DNA from: Gammaproteobacteria bacterium 50_400_T64
GTDB lineage: Bacteria > Pseudomonadota > Gammaproteobacteria > Pseudomonadales > Porticoccaceae
Assembly (NCBI GenBank): GCA_002162755.1
Contig: MAAS01000029.1
Location: 363,705 to 427,704 of the forward strand
Direction of reading: 5' to 3'
DNA: 64,000 nt
How positions within the stretch are numbered: the first letter of the stretch is position 1; the number at the start of each line of letters is the position of its first letter. This document shows, piece by piece, positions 18,723 to 26,693 of this stretch. The notes under the pieces are model-generated. The model had not been told where the DNA came from, did not search any database, and saw only the letters and a program-made list of their open reading frames with translations. A program made the position numbers and the translations under genes.

Positions 18723-19399
18723 TAGTACATCCTATCGGGAGTGTTGATATCAGACAGGGCTTCAACCCGTCCAAAATGATGTGAAAGGGAAAGGTCGTGG
18801 CTGACAAAAAGCAGCGTTATTTCGTGTTCTTTCACCAGCGACATGAGCAGCGTAATAAAGGCATCGCGGTTGTGTTGATCGAGAGAGGAGGAGGGCTCAT
18901 CGGCAATCAATAATTGGGGTTTATTGATTAAGGCCCGGGCAATGGCAACCCGCTGTTGCTGGCCAATACTGAGCTGGGCGGTGGGTTTACAGCGGTCTGA
19001 AGGCGCAATACCCAGCGCGGAGAGCAGCTCGCCCATCTCCTGATTCAGTGTTGCCTGCTTCGTTGCTGCAAAGTGAGCGGCGAGCCGAATGTTGTCGATG
19101 GCATCCAGATAGGGGATGAGATTAAATTGCTGAAATACACAGCCGATATGATTGGCGCGAAACCGGTCGCGTCGGCGGTTACTCATTTGATCCAGCCGCT
19201 CGCCGAGCACCGATACTTCGCCATGGTCTGCCTGAAGGATGCCGCTCAGCAGATTGAGCAGCGTCGATTTACCGCCGCCGGAAGGGCCGTGGATAAACAC
19301 CTGTTCGCCCGGGGCAACCGACCAGTGTTGAATATCAAGCACCTTCTTTTGAGGTGCTTTCGGATAGGCGAAGCTGACGTTTTGTAAGTGAATAGCCAT
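18722..19399 (-). CDS. zrgB: ABC transporter ATP-binding protein of a Zrg-type zinc system
   Basis: A 225-residue LolD/MacB-type ATPase. Walker [10 protein letters not shown] is at about 38-46, the Q-loop in [17 protein letters not shown], the signature LSIGQQQR near 143-150, Walker B LLIADEP, and the H-loop His in VSHDL. It starts about 48 bp from operator C and is divergent from the DUF3299 gene. It is translationally coupled to the permease by TAATG overlap. The context (Zur, ZrgA, DUF3299, COG0523) points to zinc homeostasis rather than lipoprotein sorting. Confidence 0.83.
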   Translation of the reverse strand: MAIHLQNVSFAYPKAPQKKVLDIQHWSVAPGEQVFIHGPSGGGKSTLLNLLSGILQADHGEVSVLGERLDQMSNRRRDRFRANHIGCVFQQFNLIPYLDAIDNIRLAAHFAATKQATLNQEMGELLSALGIAPSDRCKPTAQLSIGQQQRVAIARALINKPQLLIADEPSSSLDQHNRDAFITLLMSLVKEHEITLLFVSHDLSLSHHFGRVEALSDINTPDRMY

Positions 19400-19442
19400 C
19401 TAGAATCCGTAGCGAGAATAGAAAGTCTTACGGTGTAAAAGC

Positions 19443-19464
19443 ATAAGATATACTGTATCATTTT
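19443..19464. promoter_or_regulatory. operator C (putative Zur-type box) between zrgB and the DUF3299 gene
   Basis: On the minus strand the core reads AAAATGATACAGTATATC (19464-19447), and it agrees with sites A and D at most positions. It lies 48 bp upstream of zrgB and 33 bp upstream of the DUF3299 gene, so one site could repress both. Its symmetry is weaker than A or B. Confidence 0.6.
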
Positions 19465-19496
19465 GCGCTCAATATTCAACGTCTGATCACAGTGAT

Positions 19497-20165
19497 ATGT
19501 CGATAATAAGTGTTCTCAACAGTTTTTTTTACAAGCGCCTCAGTGGCTTTGTCCCCCTCGTGGTCGCTACGGTTTTGTTGGCCTCGTTTGAGGCGACGGG
19601 TGCCAGTGCTGCCGAAGGCGAAGCGCCATCAAGTAAAGCCTCGTCAAATCAAGCCCCATCAACTAAAGAGGCCTCGTTCAGGACAGTCGAATGGCTCGAC
19701 TTGATGCCGAAGGATGATCTGGAGGTGTTGCTTAATCCACCTCAGTCAATCACCGATATTGAAGATGGCTCTTTAGAAGACGGCTCTTTCGAAGACCAGA
19801 TCAGCAATCAAATTGCCGCCGCCAGCGATGACCGCTATCAGCAGGCTCTGGTGTCGACCCGGGTGGTTGCCGAAATGGATGGTAAGGCCATTCGTCTTCC
19901 TGGTTTTGTCGTGCCGCTTGAACATAACGACGATCAGGCGATTACTCAGTTTTTCCTCGTACCCTATTTTGGCGCTTGCATTCATATGCCACCACCGCCG
20001 CCCAACCAGATTGTTCTGGTGAATTATCCGCAAGGCATTAAGTTTACTAGCATCAATGAACCGATTTGGGTCTCAGGTGTGGTGAAGACGTCGATTCAAC
20101 AGAATGATCTCGCCACCGCGGCCTATGTGATGGAATTGGCGCAATTTGAAGCCTATAGCGAGTAG
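19497..20165 (+). CDS. zrgE: DUF3299 periplasmic/exported protein (ZrgE-like)
   Basis: A 222-residue protein with an N-terminal hydrophobic segment (about 15-35) ending in an Ala-rich cleavage region, then a low-complexity Ser/Ala/Glu stretch. The C-terminal domain from about 105 carries the DUF3299 hallmark FFLVPYFGACIHMPPPPPNQ, with a conserved Cys and His that could bind metal. DUF3299 proteins accompany Zur-regulated ABC systems, hence the ZrgE analogy. It is divergent from zrgB and convergent with hisI2. The biochemical role is unknown. Confidence 0.75.
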   Translation: MSIISVLNSFFYKRLSGFVPLVVATVLLASFEATGASAAEGEAPSSKASSNQAPSTKEASFRTVEWLDLMPKDDLEVLLNPPQSITDIEDGSLEDGSFEDQISNQIAAASDDRYQQALVSTRVVAEMDGKAIRLPGFVVPLEHNDDQAITQFFLVPYFGACIHMPPPPPNQIVLVNYPQGIKFTSINEPIWVSGVVKTSIQQNDLATAAYVMELAQFEAYSE

Positions 20166-20266
20166 CCCGTTAACCCGAGACCTGTACACAAGTGCATGAC
20201 TGTTTTCTCACTGTTCACCGATTTCGGTGGTCATTTGTTTGGTACTGCTTTGCGTGTGGGCAGGCC

Positions 20267-20683
20267 CTAAGCTGAGCTAATGATGACCGCGCTGTAGTTG
20301 GCTGGGTTTGCTTCGATGTAGAAACAACTTTTTCGCATGGTGTGGCAAGCGGCCCCCTGTTGAATGACCCGGCACAGTAGTGCGTCACCATCACAGTCTA
20401 CGCGCAGCGACTGTAGCTGCTGATAATTACCGCTGGTGGCACCTTTGATCCAGAGTTCATGTCGGCTGCGGGACCAGTACGTCATACGCCCAGTCGCCAA
20501 TGTTTGTTCTAGTGACACTTTGTTCATCCAGGCCAGCATCAACACTTCGCTGCTGTCTGCATCCTGGGCAATAACGGGCACCAGCCCCTGCTCGTTAAAA
20601 GCCAACTCATCGATAAGCGTGGTGAGCGGCAGTGTGTGATTGCAAGCAGCATGCTCGAGGTTTTGAAAGAACATTCGCTTCAT
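20267..20683 (-). CDS. hisI: phosphoribosyl-AMP cyclohydrolase paralogue (HisI-type)
   Basis: A 138-residue protein with the PRA-CH fold. VDCDGDALL at about 104-112 and [13 protein letters not shown] at about 120-132 keep the three cysteines of the canonical zinc site and the HT pair. The reaction in histidine synthesis opens the purine ring of phosphoribosyl-AMP. It ends the zrgA-zur-merC-hisI operon with a TAATG overlap and is not near any his genes, so it is a zinc-regulated spare copy of the kind known in Zur regulons. How it would work when zinc is scarce is not evident, since the ligands look retained. Confidence 0.85.
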   Translation of the reverse strand: MKRMFFQNLEHAACNHTLPLTTLIDELAFNEQGLVPVIAQDADSSEVLMLAWMNKVSLEQTLATGRMTYWSRSRHELWIKGATSGNYQQLQSLRVDCDGDALLCRVIQQGAACHTMRKSCFYIEANPANYSAVIISSA

Positions 20684-21117
20684 TAAAGCTGATTGGCTTG
20701 CGGGTCAGACTCGCTTGGCTCAGTACAGTCGCAACGGCTCTGATGATGACAGAGGCGATAGTTCCAGAGGTGGCCAAGTGCCAGGATTATAGTGCCGGCC
20801 ACCGTCAGGGCCTTTTCTCCGGTTTCTCCTAGCACGTCGTGTCCAGCGTAGGCTGCGAAAACAAGAATAGACAGTCCCACACCACCAATGAGTAGCAAGC
20901 GGTAGCGCTGGTGTTTTTTACAGCCCATCGTCAGCGCATAGGCGCTAATCGGCAGCACGGCAATCAGCATCCAATAGTGAAACACTTCATCCGCCAGCGG
21001 CAGACCGGCGATTGAGGGTAGTAATACAACGGCCAAAGGCATTGCCAGGCAATGTATTGTGCACAATAGAGAGAGGCCTATCGCCGATTTATCAGACAGG
21101 CTTTGTAGGTTATTCAT
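20683..21117 (-). CDS. MerC-domain membrane protein
   Basis: A 144-residue inner-membrane protein with about four hydrophobic helices. [12 protein letters not shown] near residues 18-29 is the MerC-type Cys-His-Cys motif, and a C-terminal CHHQSRCDC tail adds possible metal ligands. MerC proteins move mercury in mer operons; in zinc-regulated operons the metal is more likely zinc, which is inference. It lies 22 bp after zur and overlaps hisI by one base. Confidence 0.8.
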   Translation of the reverse strand: MNNLQSLSDKSAIGLSLLCTIHCLAMPLAVVLLPSIAGLPLADEVFHYWMLIAVLPISAYALTMGCKKHQRYRLLLIGGVGLSILVFAAYAGHDVLGETGEKALTVAGTIILALGHLWNYRLCHHQSRCDCTEPSESDPQANQL

Positions 21118-21139
21118 TTTTATCTCCAGGTAGGCGGCT

Positions 21140-21598
21140 TCAGGCTGCGTTACTCATACAGTGTTCGCAAAGACTGTCCATTTCCAGCTGAGGGCTAAGC
21201 AAATGGAAGCCTGCTTCCTCGACACTTTGTCGTAAGCTGTTGATGGTTGATTTCTTGATGGCGATCTCTTTCACGCGTTGGCACTGTCCACAGATCAAAA
21301 ACTGGGATACACCGTGAGCGTGATCACAGGCAATGTGAATACAGGCAACAAATTTATTGGCCAATTTGAGCTTGTGCACCAGCTGTTCGTCCTGGAGAAA
21401 AGACAAAATCCGGTACACGGACATGGCTGGGATTTTTTCGCCAAACTCGCTCTTACAATAGTCCACCAGCTCGTAGGCAGAGAATGCTTTTTCCGATTGC
21501 AACAGGCCAGAAAGCACCTGTTTACGCTTGTCGGTGAGGCGGGCGCCGTGTGCTTTACAGCGCTGTTCGGCTCGCTCAATGATCTTGTGTGTGTTCAC
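21140..21598 (-). CDS. zur: Fur-family zinc uptake regulator
   Basis: A 152-residue Zn-sensing repressor. It has an N-terminal winged helix (about 15-80) with MSVYRILSFLQD as recognition segment, then CDHAHGVSQFLICGQC with structural cysteines 103 and 106, and the second pair Cys144/Cys147 in the C-terminal CEHC. The HAHG motif is typical of Zur rather than Fur. The start is a GTG at 21598 overlapping the zrgA stop (TAGTG). It is encoded inside the operon it probably controls through site D upstream of zrgA, giving autoregulation. Confidence 0.92.
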   Translation of the reverse strand: MNTHKIIERAEQRCKAHGARLTDKRKQVLSGLLQSEKAFSAYELVDYCKSEFGEKIPAMSVYRILSFLQDEQLVHKLKLANKFVACIHIACDHAHGVSQFLICGQCQRVKEIAIKKSTINSLRQSVEEAGFHLLSPQLEMDSLCEHCMSNAA

Positions 21599-22224
21599 TA
21601 CCGGCCTTCCAAGTTTATTGTTATTGATCCCGCTGTGAGTACTGCGGAAGCCTGATTACTATCGGTTACCCAGGCGGCATGCACTGTCTCAATACGGGGG
21701 AATAAATCAAACAAAAGGACGTTAATTGCCGTCAGTTTAGTGCCCTGGGTACAGTGAAAGCGGTAACGGGCTGAAATTTCACTGTGTGTTTCGTGATCCT
21801 CGTGGCCCTCATCAGTATGTTCCTGGTGCTCACTGTGCGCCTCTTCTTTATGATGCGTTTCTGCCGGCTTGAGTACGGCGGAAAGGTCAATCTCTTGCGC
21901 TATGGATTGACAGGGGGTGCCAATGAAAGTCAGTAATTGTTGCGGCATGTCGAGAATCATTTTTGCGCGAGTGACGCTAGCATGCTGTTCCCGGGTCGAT
22001 GCGGGGTGCTCAAATCCGACGATATTGGCAGCCGGGGATTCCAGGTTCAGCTCGATCGTATTGCCCTCAATTGCCAGGGTCATCTCTACCAGCCCATGCA
22101 GATGGGCCTCCTGCTGACGATGGTCGTCATGATCTAATGATTCCGCATTAAGCCCTATTGAAAGCATAGACAGTACGGCGACGATGGTCGTTGCCGAATA
22201 CACGTACTTCGCATTGTTTCTCAA
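21598..22224 (-). CDS. zrgA: DUF2796 zinc-binding periplasmic protein (ZrgA-like)
   Basis: A 208-residue secreted protein with a signal peptide (about 1-27, cleaved after LNA). The DUF2796 opening EAHLHGLVEMTLAIEGN is at about 39-55. A histidine- and acidic-rich loop at about 123-150 contains at least nine histidines and should bind zinc in the periplasm. It heads the zrgA-zur-merC-hisI operon and is divergent from the GTP cyclohydrolase gene. Comparison with Vibrio ZrgA, a Zur target, is by domain and context. Confidence 0.85.
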   Translation of the reverse strand: MRNNAKYVYSATTIVAVLSMLSIGLNAESLDHDDHRQQEAHLHGLVEMTLAIEGNTIELNLESPAANIVGFEHPASTREQHASVTRAKMILDMPQQLLTFIGTPCQSIAQEIDLSAVLKPAETHHKEEAHSEHQEHTDEGHEDHETHSEISARYRFHCTQGTKLTAINVLLFDLFPRIETVHAAWVTDSNQASAVLTAGSITINLEGR

Positions 22225-22390
22225 ATTTCACCTCTGTATTTTTCCTGGCAGATTCTTGGTTAAAGATAAACGTTCTGATATGGCCTGCTTTTGCCTTGCC
22301 GATCCTGTCTCGAAAACGAACAGTCAGCTAAGGCGTAGATAATCACGGCGTAAAAGTCGACGATCGCTATTGTATAGGCCATATGGAATA

Positions 22391-22411
22391 TATGATAGGA
22401 TGTATCATAAC
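22391..22411. promoter_or_regulatory. operator D (putative Zur-type box) between zrgA and GTP cyclohydrolase II
   Basis: TATGATA and TATCATA (22391-22397, 22403-22409) form an inverted repeat with a 5-nt centre. On the minus strand the 18-bp core is GTTATGATACATCCTATC (22411-22394), sharing TATGATACATC with site A. It is 61 bp upstream of the GTP cyclohydrolase start and about 170 bp upstream of zrgA. Confidence 0.65.
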
Positions 22412-22471
22412 ATTTTCTTTGTAACAATCAGTAAACTCTTTTATTTCCACTGTTATCTGGAGCCCATTACC

Positions 22472-23263
22472 ATGTTTAGTTATGTAGACCCATCTATTCG
22501 GCAGTTGCTAATCGATAGTCATCAACTCGTCGACCTCGACAGATCTGGCCGGGAGATCCGCGACGCTGGAACGCCCTTTATATCCCTTCTTGGGCCAGTC
22601 ACCATCCCACGCAATATCGACGGAGAGGAAGTCCCCCTGGAATGGTATCCCTTCGTACGTCGTGTTGAATTGACCCGCGTCCTGAAGGTAGCTAAGGACG
22701 TGAACGGCGGAGAAAGTGATATTTTTCGCACACTGCTGCAAACGAATATGTCGGTTAATTCAGTGTTCGCCCTGCCGGGCTTCCGCGATAAAAGCGAGCC
22801 GCTGGTGCGTATCCACTCCTGCTGTTTAACCGGCGATATCTTTGGCTCCATGCGTTGCGACTGCGGCCCACAGCTCGAGGCCGCCTTAAGCATGATGAAA
22901 CAGGAAGGTGGTGGCGCGGTCGTTTACATGTCGGGGCACGAGGGCCGTGGTATCGGATTATGGGCAAAGGCAGTGACCTACCTCTTACAGGATGATGGTC
23001 AGGACACTTACGAAGCCAATGTCTCTTTGGGCTTGCCGGAAGATCCCCGGGATTTTTCCGACGCAGCTTCTGTCCTGCGTTACTTGCTCAACGACAGGCC
23101 GATTCGCTTGCTGTCAAATAATCCGCAAAAGCGAGAGCAGCTGGAAGACAACGGCCAGGTTATTGCTGAGGCGGTATCGTTGGTAAGCGGCGTTAACGAC
23201 CACAATATCCGATACCTGCGCTCTAAACGCCGCAAGGGCCATAAACTGCCGGAAGACCTGTAA
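22472..23263 (+). CDS. ribA: GTP cyclohydrolase II (RibA-type) paralogue
   Basis: Converts GTP to 2,5-diamino-6-ribosylamino-pyrimidinone phosphate plus formate and pyrophosphate, the first step of riboflavin synthesis. The enzyme core begins near residue 60. HSCCLTGDIFGSMRCDC keeps the three zinc cysteines (118, 129, 131), and GHEGRGIGL at 155-163 the catalytic loop. The ATG at 22472 with CTGGAG upstream is preferred over an open extension to 22370, which would run through operator D. At 264 residues it is longer than E. coli RibA (196), with an extra N-terminal domain of about 60 residues. No other rib genes are nearby. The link to zinc comes from the shared operator. Confidence 0.82.
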   Translation: MFSYVDPSIRQLLIDSHQLVDLDRSGREIRDAGTPFISLLGPVTIPRNIDGEEVPLEWYPFVRRVELTRVLKVAKDVNGGESDIFRTLLQTNMSVNSVFALPGFRDKSEPLVRIHSCCLTGDIFGSMRCDCGPQLEAALSMMKQEGGGAVVYMSGHEGRGIGLWAKAVTYLLQDDGQDTYEANVSLGLPEDPRDFSDAASVLRYLLNDRPIRLLSNNPQKREQLEDNGQVIAEAVSLVSGVNDHNIRYLRSKRRKGHKLPEDL

Positions 23264-23590
23264 GCAAGAATCAGTGGGGTTAAATGAGGCGGTAGATTAG
23301 ATGACGCACGATGATGTCACGAATAAATCAGGCAATCGCCGGTCGTTTCAAATTGCGCGGGTTTGGTAATGTATAGCTGGCGGCTAAAAGACAATCCTGA
23401 ATGAAAAGTGCTGTACGATACTTAGCTTCTTGGCCAAGCAAATGTAAACTATCTGTATTTTTTTTGACCAGAGTGTTTTTCATGATGTTAACGCTATCGG
23501 CTTTCCCAAGACCCGTGACGCCATTGGATTTAATGGCCTTTTTGATGATCGAGTGGGAATAGGCCTTTAATAGAATTATAGGAATATAAA
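23264..23590. other. intergenic region, nothing recognised
   Basis: About 330 bp between the GTP cyclohydrolase and the next small gene. I see no operator related to sites A-D, no tRNA and no convincing terminator. Confidence 0.4.
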
Positions 23591-23821
23591 ATGAAAGGCC
23601 TGGTCATTACACTATTGATAATGGGGCTTTTATACCTGTTTATATTTAGAGAACAGGCAAAGCAAATGGATGCCTTATCCGATACTGCTGTGGAAGTTAA
23701 TGCGGAGACGGCTCAACCACTCAAGCCTTACCAGCAGCAATTAGATCAAGCAAAGGGTATAGAGGATATGCTCAATAAGGGGGTGCAGGATCGCATGCGT
23801 AGTGTTGACGGGCTCGACTAG
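23591..23821 (+). CDS. small membrane-anchored protein, 76 residues
   Basis: Unrecognised. Residues 4-19 form a single hydrophobic helix (LVITLLIMGLLYLFIF), followed by a charged, Gln-rich segment predicted helical, so it is likely anchored in the inner membrane by its N-terminus. The ATG follows a plausible purine-rich stretch (TAGGAATATAAA). It precedes the TauE gene by 73 bp on the same strand. Confidence 0.6.
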   Translation: MKGLVITLLIMGLLYLFIFREQAKQMDALSDTAVEVNAETAQPLKPYQQQLDQAKGIEDMLNKGVQDRMRSVDGLD

Positions 23822-23894
23822 TTGTTCTGGCGCAATGGCGTTTCCTTTAAAATTGTCTCGTTACTAGCTTCTTAAATTTAAAAGTATATTTGCA

Positions 23895-24614
23895 ATGATA
23901 GATGTTGAGGTTTTTCTAGCCGCACTGATTATTTTCATTGGCTCTTTTGTACAAAGCTCTATCGGCTTTGGTCTGGCAATTGTTGCAGCCCCCTTTTTAT
24001 TTCTGCTTTCTCCTGACTATGTTCCGGCTCCAATAACACTTGTGGCGCTAGTACTATCGATTGCCAACGCCTATCGCTATCGCAGTAATATTTCTTTAAA
24101 GGGGCTGGGTGCGGCAATTATTGGCCGTATTCCTGGCACGGTGGCGGGAGGTGCTTTGTTGCTATGGGTTGATGCGAAGTCGCTTTCACTGTTCCTGGGC
24201 CTGAGCGTATTGATTGCCGTGGCAGTGAGCTTGCTGCCTGTGCGCATCGCACCCACCACACCGCGAATGTTAATGGCTGGTTTCCTGTCGGGTTTTATGG
24301 GTACCAGTACGGCCATCGGTGGCCCCCCGTTGGCGCTGTTATTACAGCACGAGCAGGCTAACCTTATTCGTGCAAATTTGTCTGCGTTCTTTATTGTCAG
24401 TTGTATTCTTTCACTGTTGGTGCAGGGCTATACGGGCCATATGAGCTGGCATCATTTTATGCTTACCTTACCGCTTATTCCGGCAATGCTGCTGGGTTAC
24501 TGGCTGGCGACGCGCTATGTAGAGCACGTTTCCAATCATCATATTCGTATGGCATCACTGTGTATCTGCAGCCTTTCAGGCATTGGGGCGATAGTGCTTT
24601 ATTGGATGAGCTAG
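23895..24614 (+). CDS. TauE/SafE-family membrane transporter
   Basis: A 239-residue inner-membrane protein with about eight hydrophobic helices. The N-terminal repeat FIGSFVQSSIGFGLAIVAAPFL and the second repeat AGFLSGFMGTSTAIGGPPLALLL are the hallmark of the TauE/SafE family, which exports sulfite or other organic anions. Substrate unknown. It is convergent with the ZIP gene, with the two stops only one base apart. Confidence 0.88.
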   Translation: MIDVEVFLAALIIFIGSFVQSSIGFGLAIVAAPFLFLLSPDYVPAPITLVALVLSIANAYRYRSNISLKGLGAAIIGRIPGTVAGGALLLWVDAKSLSLFLGLSVLIAVAVSLLPVRIAPTTPRMLMAGFLSGFMGTSTAIGGPPLALLLQHEQANLIRANLSAFFIVSCILSLLVQGYTGHMSWHHFMLTLPLIPAMLLGYWLATRYVEHVSNHHIRMASLCICSLSGIGAIVLYWMS

Positions 24615-24615
24615 A

Positions 24616-25359
24616 CTACGCAGCAAACATAATCTTGATCAGCCACATGAGGCCGATGCCCAGGGAAAAAGCAACGAAATGCAGCAGGGCAGTCCCCGTG
24701 TTCTTTTGTTTGTTAACCTCAGGGACGAGGTCGGAGGCGCCGATATAAAGGAAATTGCCCGCGGCAAAGGGTAGTAGAAAGGCGACATCGAGGTGAAATG
24801 AGGCGATGTAGGCAGTGATGCCCCCCAGTAAAAAGGTCAGTGCCGAGAGCACATTGAATAGCAGCGCTCGTCGTTTCTCCCAGCCGCCGTGAATTAACAC
24901 CGCAAAGTCACCCAGCTCCTGGGGGATTTCATGGGCCGCTGCCGCCAGCCAGGCCATGATGCCGAGGCGGATGTCGATTAGAAAAGTACCGGCCACGGCC
25001 AGTCCGCCAATAAAATTGTGCAGGCCGTCACCGATTAAAATCAAATAGGTTAAGGGCCTTTTTTGATCTGACGTTTGATGTCGACAGTGATGCCAGTGCA
25101 AGAATTGTTCGAGGCAGAAAAAAACGATGAAGCCCAACAGTATCCACAAATAAAAAGCTGTGGTATTGCCATAACTGTCGATGCCTGCGGGAATCATATG
25201 TAGAAAAGCGCCGCCTATCAGTGAACCTGCGGCAAAGGCAACAAGGGGCAAAATAATCTTTTCAAGGGTTTGCTGCTTTAATACTAGCGTGACGGTACCC
25301 ACCAGGGCGATGCAGCTCATCACCAGGCTACTGGAAATGATCCAGGCCAAAGTGCTCAT
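24616..25359 (-). CDS. ZIP-family metal transporter
   Basis: A 247-residue inner-membrane protein with about eight helices. GDGLHNFIGGLAVAGTF (helix 4) and AAAAHEIPQELGDFAVL (helix 5) carry the His, Asn and Glu residues that form the metal site in ZIP proteins. A His-rich loop (HWHHCRH) lies near residue 88. It probably imports zinc or another divalent cation. It is at the edge of the zinc region but has no operator like sites A-D in the 90 bp upstream. Confidence 0.9.
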   Translation of the reverse strand: MSTLAWIISSSLVMSCIALVGTVTLVLKQQTLEKIILPLVAFAAGSLIGGAFLHMIPAGIDSYGNTTAFYLWILLGFIVFFCLEQFLHWHHCRHQTSDQKRPLTYLILIGDGLHNFIGGLAVAGTFLIDIRLGIMAWLAAAAHEIPQELGDFAVLIHGGWEKRRALLFNVLSALTFLLGGITAYIASFHLDVAFLLPFAAGNFLYIGASDLVPEVNKQKNTGTALLHFVAFSLGIGLMWLIKIMFAA

Positions 25360-25452
25360 AGGGTATTACGACATGGGATGTTGCTACACGGGGTATTAGT
25401 AAGCGCCGTCATACGGTGTCTCTACGGGCAAGCAGGAAATTCAAAAAAGGCA

Positions 25453-25926
25453 TTAATTGCCGCAACGCCCTTGTCGACGCCGTCTGCCCATTCCCTTTCC
25501 TCCCCCCGGTGTGCCACCGCGTTCTACACAGCGTTGAAAGGCTGGCAGATGATTTTCCTGGGATGCTCTTTGCAGGTTTTTTAATACGGCTTGTACATCG
25601 GGGTAATCCACGGCAGCGTCTAATAACTTGTCATACATCGCTGCATTTTCTATTTCGGCGCTAACCCCTGTTTCACAAGCTTCGAGAATAGTGCCGGGTA
25701 CTTCTGCTTTTGCTGTCCATTCATCTTTGGGAACAGGGATGCCATATTTTTTGAACAGGGTTAACAAGGCTTCAATATGTCGGCCTTCCGCTTCGATAAT
25801 GTTGGTAAAAGGCGCAATGTCACCAAACTGGCGAATTACTCGCCGGTAAATGGCTTGCGCTTTGTATTCATCATCAATGGCTTCTGTGAGTATGGCTTCA
25901 AGTTTATTATTCGAAATCAGGGTCAT
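25453..25926 (-). CDS. DUF2202 ferritin-like protein with Gly/Arg-rich tail
   Basis: A 157-residue four-helix protein. AIDDEYKAQAIYRRVIRQFG and the later EAEGRHIEALL carry Glu and His in the spacing of a di-iron carboxylate site. QRASQENHLPAFQRCVE near residues 119-135 is typical of DUF2202. The last 25 residues are a Gly/Arg-rich tail with a final Cys, probably disordered. The open frame reaches 26016, but the ATG at 25924-25926 starts right at the conserved domain and has a purine-rich stretch upstream. Iron or metal storage is likely; function unproven. Confidence 0.8.
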   Translation of the reverse strand: MTLISNNKLEAILTEAIDDEYKAQAIYRRVIRQFGDIAPFTNIIEAEGRHIEALLTLFKKYGIPVPKDEWTAKAEVPGTILEACETGVSAEIENAAMYDKLLDAAVDYPDVQAVLKNLQRASQENHLPAFQRCVERGGTPGGGKGMGRRRRQGRCGN

Positions 25927-26152
25927 TATTGCCCGCCTTATTGGGAAAGTGGTGTTGGCATAAATACCGACTGCTTTCACGGCAATGATTGTTCCGTGCT
26001 GACTGGTGGACATCAAGCAATACGTTGTAGGGTATTTTATCGTTCTATTATTCTACGCCCAATTAATTTCTAATCGAATATGACAAGCAATTGATTAGCG
26101 TCAATACTACAGATAACTAAAACTTGGAAAATACGCATCAAAGGAGTCACTT

Positions 26153-26608
26153 ATGCGCTTTGGAACTATTCAGGATGTGGTCGATTTTGCTAGGAAGCTA
26201 CATGCCGCCTTGTCTGATCAGTACGCCGAGTTGGAGCAGCTATCCAGCTCTGAGCGTGCGCGTTTGATGTTGGATTATTTAAATCGCCACGAACAAAACC
26301 TTGCCCAGGCGATGGATAAGTACGAAGGTGATATGGCGCAAAGCATTGCGTCACTTTGGTTGCAAGATGTACCAGAGCTGCAGTCTGACGATTTGGTCGA
26401 CAAGGTGCGTGGTGTCGATTTAGGGGATGTCGATAATATTATTGCTGTTGCCCTCGATGTGGATGAATATTTAATTAAGCTCTATCAGCGTATGGCTGAT
26501 GAGGTTGACTCCGACGAGGGGCGGGCCGTGTTTAAAAGCCTGATTAAGTTGGAAGATAACGAACGCCATCGCTTGTCGCGGGCGGCTTTTCGTTTAGCGG
26601 ATATGTAG
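26153..26608 (+). CDS. ferritin-like helical-bundle protein
   Basis: A 151-residue all-helical protein. Glu and His residues recur at helical spacing (for example EQLSSSERARLMLDYLNRHEQ and LIKLEDNERHRL). The closing EDNERHR resembles the last metal-ligand helix of rubrerythrin-type proteins. AAGGAG lies just before the ATG (ATCAAAGGAGTCACTTATG), a strong ribosome binding site. It is divergent from the DUF2202 gene, forming a pair of ferritin-like genes. A precise family is not certain. Confidence 0.65.
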   Translation: MRFGTIQDVVDFARKLHAALSDQYAELEQLSSSERARLMLDYLNRHEQNLAQAMDKYEGDMAQSIASLWLQDVPELQSDDLVDKVRGVDLGDVDNIIAVALDVDEYLIKLYQRMADEVDSDEGRAVFKSLIKLEDNERHRLSRAAFRLADM

Positions 26609-26654
26609 TTTTAAGGTTTATGAATTTGTAGGTTTTTGTAGTCTCTGTCCTTTG

Positions 26655-26681
26655 GGGGTACTTTTGTACCCCTATTTTTTT
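26655..26681 (+). terminator. rho-independent terminator
   Basis: GGGGTAC (26655-26661), a TTTT loop and GTACCCC (26666-26672) are followed by TATTTTTTT. It lies 47 bp after the ferritin-like gene stop and just before the convergent yafJ-type gene. Confidence 0.85.
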
Positions 26682-26693
26682 GCCTTTATTTTC

